Assembly: GCA_016699405.1 (NCBI GenBank)
Contig: CP064972.1
Coordinates: 1,364,001-1,428,000 of the forward strand
Direction: 5' to 3'
DNA length: 64,000 bases
Origin: Holophagales bacterium
GTDB taxonomy: Bacteria > Acidobacteriota > Thermoanaerobaculia > Multivoradales > JAGPDF01
The position numbers and the translations under genes were made by a program. Positions 58,887-64,000 of this stretch are shown here, in pieces. The notes beneath the pieces were generated by a model. That model had not been told where the DNA came from, made no database searches, and worked only from the letters and a program-made list of their open reading frames with translations. How positions within the stretch are numbered: position 1 is the stretch's first letter; each line of letters opens with the position of its first letter.

Positions 58887-59135
58887 TCAGCTCGCCTCGG
58901 GGGCGGCGGACTCGTCGAGCTCGACGCGATTACGCCCGCCGTCCTTGGCGCGATAGAGGGCGGTGTCGGCGCGGCGCAGGCAGGACTCGAGCGGCTCGCC
59001 GACGCGCGCTTCGGCGACGCCGATCGAGACGGAGAGCGGGATGCGGTGACCGAGCAGGTCGAGCGGCTCGGCGAGCGCGGCCCGCAGCTTCTCGGCGGCG
59101 ACGGCTGCGCCGGCGAGCGGCGTCTCCGGGAGGAG
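58887..59135 (-). pseudogene. 3' fragment of a GGDEF gene (duplication remnant)
   Basis: The C-terminal about 80 codons of a diguanylate cyclase (LLPETPLAGAAV to ESAAPEAS) are present, but the frame loses similarity at about 59135, before the GGEEF motif. It matches 63361-63608 with only four base differences that I count. It cannot make cyclic di-GMP by itself. Confidence 0.85.
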
Positions 59136-59156
59136 ATGTCGCCTCAACCGCAACGC

Positions 59157-59314
59157 GAGAACCCCACCAGCACCTTGTCCCGCCCGGCGCGCTTGACCTT
59201 GCTCGCCCCGGCCTTGAGCACCGTGTTGCCGAGCGTCACCTGCCCGTCGCCGGCAAGACGGACCACGCCGTCCCGCCGCACCAGCAACACCGTCGTCGAT
59301 CGCATCCGCGACAT
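59157..59314 (-). pseudogene. 5' fragment of a second hslV
   Basis: ATG at 59314 and about 50 codons (RSTTVLLVRRDGVVRLAGDG, then LGNTVLKAGASKVKRAG) match hslV, then the frame runs into unrelated sequence and stops at 59144. About 18 of 177 bases differ from the intact hslV, so this copy is older than the near-identical GGDEF block beside it. Upstream bases (GGCGGGGATCATAGCAACC) are also shared with the real hslV leader. Confidence 0.85.
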
Positions 59315-59361
59315 GGCGGGGATCATAGCAACCGGGTCGAGAGGGTCGGTGAGAAGAGGCA

Positions 59362-62079
59362 TCAGTGTGAGAGTGCTGCGCTCCAGGTCGATAGCGAACC
59401 TGACTCAAAGCCGTCCGAGAGTAGGAACACGAGACAGCGCCAGCGGGCAATGTGGGTTGCGGGAATTCCGCCGGCAGAGGAGAAGAGACCTCCCGCGAAG
59501 ATGTCGCGGCTTCCCGAATCTTCGAAGATCGAGAGTGAGCGCACCTCATCATCGAGGGCGGTCCCTCCTGGTCCGGAGAGATCCGACCATTGTGCTCCAT
59601 CCCAGCGCGCGAGGTAGTCGGCCTTGACTCCGTCGAATCCGAAGAATCGACCTCCGACATAGAGCGCCCTTTCCGTTCCGTCCTCGAGGGCAGCGAGAGC
59701 GTAGACGCGGTCGTTCGGGTCGGAAGTGGGGGGAGTACCTACGGCGGCCCAGGACGCGCCGTCCCAACGGGCGAGATGAGTCGCGCTCGTACCGCCCGCT
59801 TTCGTGAACTCGCCTCCCGCGTAAAGAGCACGCCCCGAGCCATCGTCGAACGTCGCGAGAGCGTGGATGGGGAGATTCACCCCGGGTTCCGTCGGACCGA
59901 AGAGGGCGGACCAGGATCCGTCCTTCCAGCGAGCAACATGATTTGCTTCCACATCTCCCGCCATCATGAACCAGCCTCCGACGTAGAGGCCGCGCGTGGA
60001 GTCGGGGCCCTGGTCGATCCCGGCGAGGGCGTAGACGATTCCGCCGACACCGTTTCGTAGCTGTCCCGGCAGCGGAGACCAGGCCGTCCCGCTCCATTTG
60101 GCGATGGAGTTTGCTGGCGTTCCACCCGCGAGGACGAAGTAGCCGCCAACGTAGAGCGCCTCGCCGGTACCGTCATCGTAGGTCGCCAGCGCTTCTACGT
60201 AGCCGTCGACCCCGTCTCCCTGCGATCCCGCAAGCCGAGACCAGCCGACGCCGTCCCACTTGGCGATGTGCTGGGCCGCTAGTCCCCCAGCTCGAGTGAA
60301 GCGCCCTCCGGCGAAGAGCGCCTTGCCGGTCCCGTCGTCGAACACCGCGAGACTCGTCACGATGAAGCTCACGCCGTTTCCTCCAGGACTGGAGAGTGGC
60401 AGCCATTCGCTTCCATTCCACTTCGCAATGTAGTTTGCGCTCGCACTTCCTGCGGTGGTGAAAGTGCCGCCTGCGAACAGTGCGTTCCCGGAGCCATCGT
60501 TGTGGACTGCAAGAGCGAGAACGCGACCGTTCAGTCCGTGGCCGGGGACTTCCGGTAGGGCGGACCAGGTGGACCCGTCCCATTTGGCAATTCCGTTTGC
60601 ACTCGAACCGCCGGCAGTCGTGAAACTCCCTCCCGCAAGCAGGGCTGAGGAAAGTCCGTCGTCGAGTGCGGCAAGAACATGAACCTCGTCGTTGGTCCCG
60701 GTTCCCGATGGGCCCGCGAGGGCTCTCCACGAGCGGCCGTCCCATTGGGCGATATGACGGACTTCGGTACTTCCGGCGTACCAGAAGAAACCCCCAGCGA
60801 TGAGCGAGGTCTGCTCACCTCGGGTGAAAGTCACGAGCGAGTTGATCCACATCTCGGAAACGCCCATCGGCGCTTGCCACGCGACTCCGTTCCATTTGGC
60901 GAACGAGTGCGCCGGAATCCCTCCGGCGGTGTAGAACTCGCCGGCAGCAAACAGGGCCGCACCTGTGCCGTCATCGAAGACCGCGAGCGCGTGGATCGAG
61001 CCGGAAACGCCTGCACCTGAAGGCCCGGAGAGGGGCATCCAGGCAGACCCGTTCCACTTCGCGATCGAGTTCGCCGCGCGTCCGCCTGCCAACGGGAAGC
61101 TCCCGGCAACGAAGAGGGCAGGGCCGCTGCCGTCGTCGAATGACGAGAGGGCATCTACGGTTCCGCCGACGCCGTTGCCGGTCCCATCGGTGAGAGCAGA
61201 CCACCCGTTGAGTGTCCATCTCGCGATGCTGTTCGCGGTGACTCCTCCAGCTGAGGAGAACGCTCCTCCGGCGTAGAGAGCGCTTCCGCGCCCGTCGTCG
61301 AAGCTCGTCAGCGCACGAACGACCCCTTGCACACCGCTTCCGGAAAGGCCCGGAAGCGGCGAGAACGCCAAGCCATTCCAGCGCGCGATTCCGGAGGCTG
61401 GAACCCCGCCGGCCGCGGTGAAGGACCCGCCGACGTACAGCGCAGCACCGTTTCCGTCGTCGAACACGTGGAGGCTTCGTACCTCTCCGTCGACACCGTT
61501 GCCATTGGGTCCGTTCAGCGCTGTCCAACGGGCTCCGTCCCATTTGGCAATGTGATTCGCGTTCGTCGCAGAAGCAGAAGTAAATTTGCCGCCGACGAAG
61601 AGGGCGGGGCCGGTACCGTCATCGAATTTCGCAAGTGCATGGACCGTTCCGCTGATCCCTGGTGCGAAGAATCCGGTCGACCAGCCACAGCTCGGCAGCG
61701 GAATCGATCGAATCGCGCTTGAGGAGAGGCTCCTCGCCAGGGGAAACGCTGCGATGAGCACGCGCTTCCTACGTACAGCGTCGATCTCGAGGGTATCGAC
61801 TCCTAAGGCGACACGGCGGGTTGCGAGCAGAGGTTCATCGTCGTCGGGCGCACCATCACCATCCAGATCCTCCCAGATGACGATTTCGACTGGATCCGCA
61901 CCGGACCAATGGACCGCGACGGTAGTCCGTTGTTCTTGAGTAACCCGGCCAATGCAGACGGCGGAGAGAGAGGGCGCTGCCCCTGCAGCATCCTGGCCCC
62001 ACGCCGGGACGGCGAATCCGACGCACGCGAATGCGATCAAGGCCGCGTCGATCCGACGCCAGTGACTCGAAGCGCTCAT
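59362..62079 (-). CDS. Secreted 14-repeat propeller-like protein with DGFESG tail, 905 aa
   Basis: ATG 62079 opens on a signal peptide (IDAALIAFACVGFAVPAWGQ). Residues about 30-130 form a lead domain with a Ca-site-like DLDGDGAPDDDEP. Then about fourteen repeats of roughly 50 residues follow the plan V-x-A-L-x-x-F-DDG-x-G-x-ALF-x-GG-x-F-x-x-AGG-x-x-AN-x-IA-x-W-x-G, like a two-propeller kelch/delta-60 type surface protein. The C-terminus reads FLLSDGFESGSLSTWSAAL, a tail of the same kind as the beta-helix protein at 12.6 kb. It lies inside the duplicated segment. Confidence 0.88.
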   Translation of the reverse strand: MSASSHWRRIDAALIAFACVGFAVPAWGQDAAGAAPSLSAVCIGRVTQEQRTTVAVHWSGADPVEIVIWEDLDGDGAPDDDEPLLATRRVALGVDTLEIDAVRRKRVLIAAFPLARSLSSSAIRSIPLPSCGWSTGFFAPGISGTVHALAKFDDGTGPALFVGGKFTSASATNANHIAKWDGARWTALNGPNGNGVDGEVRSLHVFDDGNGAALYVGGSFTAAGGVPASGIARWNGLAFSPLPGLSGSGVQGVVRALTSFDDGRGSALYAGGAFSSAGGVTANSIARWTLNGWSALTDGTGNGVGGTVDALSSFDDGSGPALFVAGSFPLAGGRAANSIAKWNGSAWMPLSGPSGAGVSGSIHALAVFDDGTGAALFAAGEFYTAGGIPAHSFAKWNGVAWQAPMGVSEMWINSLVTFTRGEQTSLIAGGFFWYAGSTEVRHIAQWDGRSWRALAGPSGTGTNDEVHVLAALDDGLSSALLAGGSFTTAGGSSANGIAKWDGSTWSALPEVPGHGLNGRVLALAVHNDGSGNALFAGGTFTTAGSASANYIAKWNGSEWLPLSSPGGNGVSFIVTSLAVFDDGTGKALFAGGRFTRAGGLAAQHIAKWDGVGWSRLAGSQGDGVDGYVEALATYDDGTGEALYVGGYFVLAGGTPANSIAKWSGTAWSPLPGQLRNGVGGIVYALAGIDQGPDSTRGLYVGGWFMMAGDVEANHVARWKDGSWSALFGPTEPGVNLPIHALATFDDGSGRALYAGGEFTKAGGTSATHLARWDGASWAAVGTPPTSDPNDRVYALAALEDGTERALYVGGRFFGFDGVKADYLARWDGAQWSDLSGPGGTALDDEVRSLSIFEDSGSRDIFAGGLFSSAGGIPATHIARWRCLVFLLSDGFESGSLSTWSAALSH

Positions 62080-62600
62080 GGCTCGCAAACGGCAGACCAT
62101 GTCGAGATGCTCACCGACTCGAGGTCGCGCGAGAAGGTCGGTCTCGGAGTCCACGCCCAGCGGGCTACTGGGCTCGACGGCAGACCTCTAGCAAGCGCGA
62201 AATTCGCACCGACGAAGAGACCAGGCCCCGACCTGCCGTCGAATCCACGAGGCGACAGAACTCGATCATCGGTTCCGTCCCCTGCCGGGCACGAAGGTCT
62301 GATCGGCCCTTTCCCATCCCAACTCGCGAGTTGAGAATCCTGACCACGTCGTGTGCTCACGGAGCGTCCTCTGGTGTTCAGGCTCGGGCCAATGCCATTG
62401 TCAAAGGAAGCGAGCGATTCGACTTTCCCGATGAAAGTGCTCGTGGCCCGGTCTGGTATCGGAGGCCACGTGCGGCCGCTCCATCCGGGGGGCCGGCCCG
62501 GTCCTCGAGCCTCTGGCGGCGGTAAACCACCCAGCCGCAGAGATAGCCGGCCCGTGCCCAGCGTCGAAGACGACGATCGCTCGTACGGAAGCAGCGGAGA
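62076..62600 (-). pseudogene. Decayed tandem paralogue of the propeller protein
   Basis: Recognisable pieces in shifting frames: VRAIVVFDAGHGPAISAAGW, then VESLASFDNGIGPSL, then FDGRSGPGLFVGANF, and finally FSRDLESVSISTWSAVCEP with its stop overlapping the downstream ATG as ATGA. The ancestral ending would have been a DGFESGSISTW tail. At least one frameshift and eroded repeats make this a pseudogene. Confidence 0.8.
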
Positions 62601-62799
62601 AACGCTGCAACCCAGGTGCCCTGACGAACGCGGGTTGTCGTGCGACCAGGAGGCAAAGAGAATCCCACTCTCTGTCGAAGCGCTGTCGTCGCCTTGCGGA
62701 CTCTCTCGCCGGAGGGCGATCACCGCAGCGCTTGGCGTCAGTATAGATCCACCCGTCCTCTCCTGGTCGGGACTCAGCGGGTCCGGTGTCCATCGGCCC

Positions 62800-63337
62800 G
62801 CGATAGAGCCAAACAGGTCGCACCTGGGCCGCCATGGGCCGGGCGCGCGGTCGCGAATGCGAGGACGCTGGCGGAATTTTCAGGGCCAGCCAGCCATGAG
62901 GGTACCTCTCCGCCGCAGGAGCCCGGCGTCGGGGCGATGGCGGCCGTGGCCGATGACGACGAGGAGGGTGCGGAGGCAACGGCGGCGGGCAAAGGCGAGG
63001 AAGTTCACGAGGCGCTCGCGGGCCGCCTCGCGGGAGAGACTATGGAGGTCGAGCGTGGCCTCGATCGGACGGCGGCCGTGCCGAGGGTGGCGAGCTCGCG
63101 GGGGGGGAGCTCGCCCTGCCAGCCGGCGACGCGCGAGCCGGTGCGCTCCACGTGGAGGAGCGGGCGGGCCGGCGCACCGGGAGCGGCGGGTGGGCGCGCC
63201 GGGCGGCGGACGCGCACGCGGTCCGGGCCGTCGGCCGGCAGGGGCTGCACGTCGTCGAGCGCGGCGGCGAGGATCTCGTCGGGCTCGTCGGTCGTCAGCG
63301 CCGCGGGCGGGCGCCGGCGTGCTCGCGGGTCGCGCAT
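62800..63337 (-). pseudogene. Second smr gene, frameshifted
   Basis: The first 85 codons (MRDPRARRRPP..., PPRELATLG) are almost identical to the Smr gene at 58312. One base missing near 63075 shifts the frame just before the LDLH motif, and a second shift after VVIGHGRHRP restores it only out of phase (EVPSWLAG, FATARPAHGGPGA). The TGHG motif has become IGHG. Confidence 0.85.
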
Positions 63338-63360
63338 CGCTCGGCCGGCACGGCGTTGCG

Positions 63361-64000
63361 TCAGCTTGCCTCGGGGGCGGCGGACTCGTCGAGCTCGACG
63401 CGATTGCGCCCGCCGTCCTTGGCGCGATAGAGGGCGGCGTCGGCGCGGCGCAGGCAGGACTCGAGCGGCTCGCCGACGCGCGCTTCGGCGACGCCGATCG
63501 AGACGGAGAGCGGGATACGGTGACCGAGCAGGTCGAGCGGCTCGGCGAGCGCGGCCCGCAGCTTCTCGGCGGCGACGGCTGCGCCGGCGAGCGGCGTCTC
63601 CGGGAGGAAGACGAGGAACTCCTCGCCCCCCCAGCGCGCCACCGCGTCCTGGCCCCGGACCGCCTCGGTGAGCCGGTGGGCGACCTCGGTCAGCGCGCGG
63701 TCGCCCACCTCGTGACCGTAGCGGTCGTTGACCGACTTGAAGCGGTCGAGGTCGGCGAGGGCGAGCGAGAACGGCGCCGTCGTGCGGCGGATCCGCTCGC
63801 GCTCCTGCTCGACCAGGCGCAGGGCGGCGCGACGGTTGAGCAGCTCGGTGAGCGGGTCGGTCGTCGCGGCGCGCTCGAGCGCCTCCTGCGCCTTGCGCCG
63901 CTCGGCGATCTCGGCGTGCAGCTCGCGGTTGGCCTCGGCGAGCTCGGCGGTGCGCTCGGTGACCCGCAGCTCGAGGGTGGCCCGCGACGCCTCGAGCTCG
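63361..64000 (-). CDS. GGDEF diguanylate cyclase, 5' end off window
   Basis: Open to the right edge. From the N-terminal side visible here: a coiled coil (VTERTAELAEANRELHAEIAERRKAQEALERA), then a full GGDEF domain with TDPLTELLNRRA, DLDRFKSVNDRYGHEVGD and the catalytic motif WGGEEF, ending DESAAPEAS. GGEEF is an active-type variant, so it should make cyclic di-GMP. Any sensor domain lies outside the window. It is the intact copy of the fragment at 58887. Confidence 0.92.
   Translation of the reverse strand, partial: ELEASRATLELRVTERTAELAEANRELHAEIAERRKAQEALERAATTDPLTELLNRRAALRLVEQERERIRRTTAPFSLALADLDRFKSVNDRYGHEVGDRALTEVAHRLTEAVRGQDAVARWGGEEFLVFLPETPLAGAAVAAEKLRAALAEPLDLLGHRIPLSVSIGVAEARVGEPLESCLRRADAALYRAKDGGRNRVELDESAAPEAS

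Overview
The window is very GC-rich, densely coded DNA from a free-living bacterium. No rRNA, tRNA, phage module or CRISPR array is visible. The gene set suggests an Acidobacteriota-like organism, possibly of the Thermoanaerobaculia type. The main hints are many Ser/Thr kinases joined to extracytoplasmic repeat domains, FHA/sigma54-type regulators, secreted proteins ending in a DGFESG...W tail, FN3 lipoproteins, and a haloperoxidase carrying a C-terminal add-on domain. This placement is inference from gene content; no marker gene was aligned. Start codons are ATG, GTG and TTG, and many genes are chained by 4-bp ATGA or TTGA overlaps.

Layout. 0-1 kb: an edge-truncated REP-associated transposase with repeats upstream. 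1.3-8 kb: small exported proteins, a pair of c-type cytochrome lipoproteins, an SDR, an SdpI-like membrane protein, a DUF2239 gene behind a repeated operator-like motif, nth, and a translationally coupled yqgE-pdxH-nudix-holin-like run. 8-21 kb: aconitase, a sugar epimerase-like gene, queD and queE on either side of a secreted beta-helix protein, a MacAB-like ABC export operon, and citrate synthase. 21.7-29.2 kb: two tandem paralogous receptor Ser/Thr kinases followed by an FHA/AAA+ regulator whose GAFTGA loop is degenerate. 29.2-39.3 kb: two MFS transporters, a two-component pair (HK plus NtrC-type regulator with intact GAFTGA), and a multi-PAS hybrid histidine kinase. 39.3-46.2 kb: S41 peptidase, vanadium haloperoxidase-like PAP2 enzyme, PEBP protein, ApbE-like protein, tyrS, and an F420/NADP-type oxidoreductase.

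46.2-54.2 kb holds the most system-like signal. A three-gene cassette (ECF sigma factor, small one-TM protein, large one-TM protein, each joined by a 4-bp overlap) occurs twice. The two copies flank a manganese/iron block made of a DtxR/MntR-like regulator, an outer-membrane barrel protein, an NRAMP transporter and a universal stress protein. An AT-rich 45-bp island between the barrel gene and mntH carries a perfect 6+6 palindrome overlapping both divergent promoters.

54.3-64 kb: dapF preceded by an FN3 lipoprotein with an LptM-like N-terminus, then hslU-hslV-smr. Next comes a scar of segmental duplication: a GGDEF 3' fragment, a second hslV 5' fragment, a 14-repeat secreted protein with a DGFESG tail, the wreck of a tandem paralogue of that protein, a frameshifted second smr, and a full-length GGDEF gene running off the right edge.
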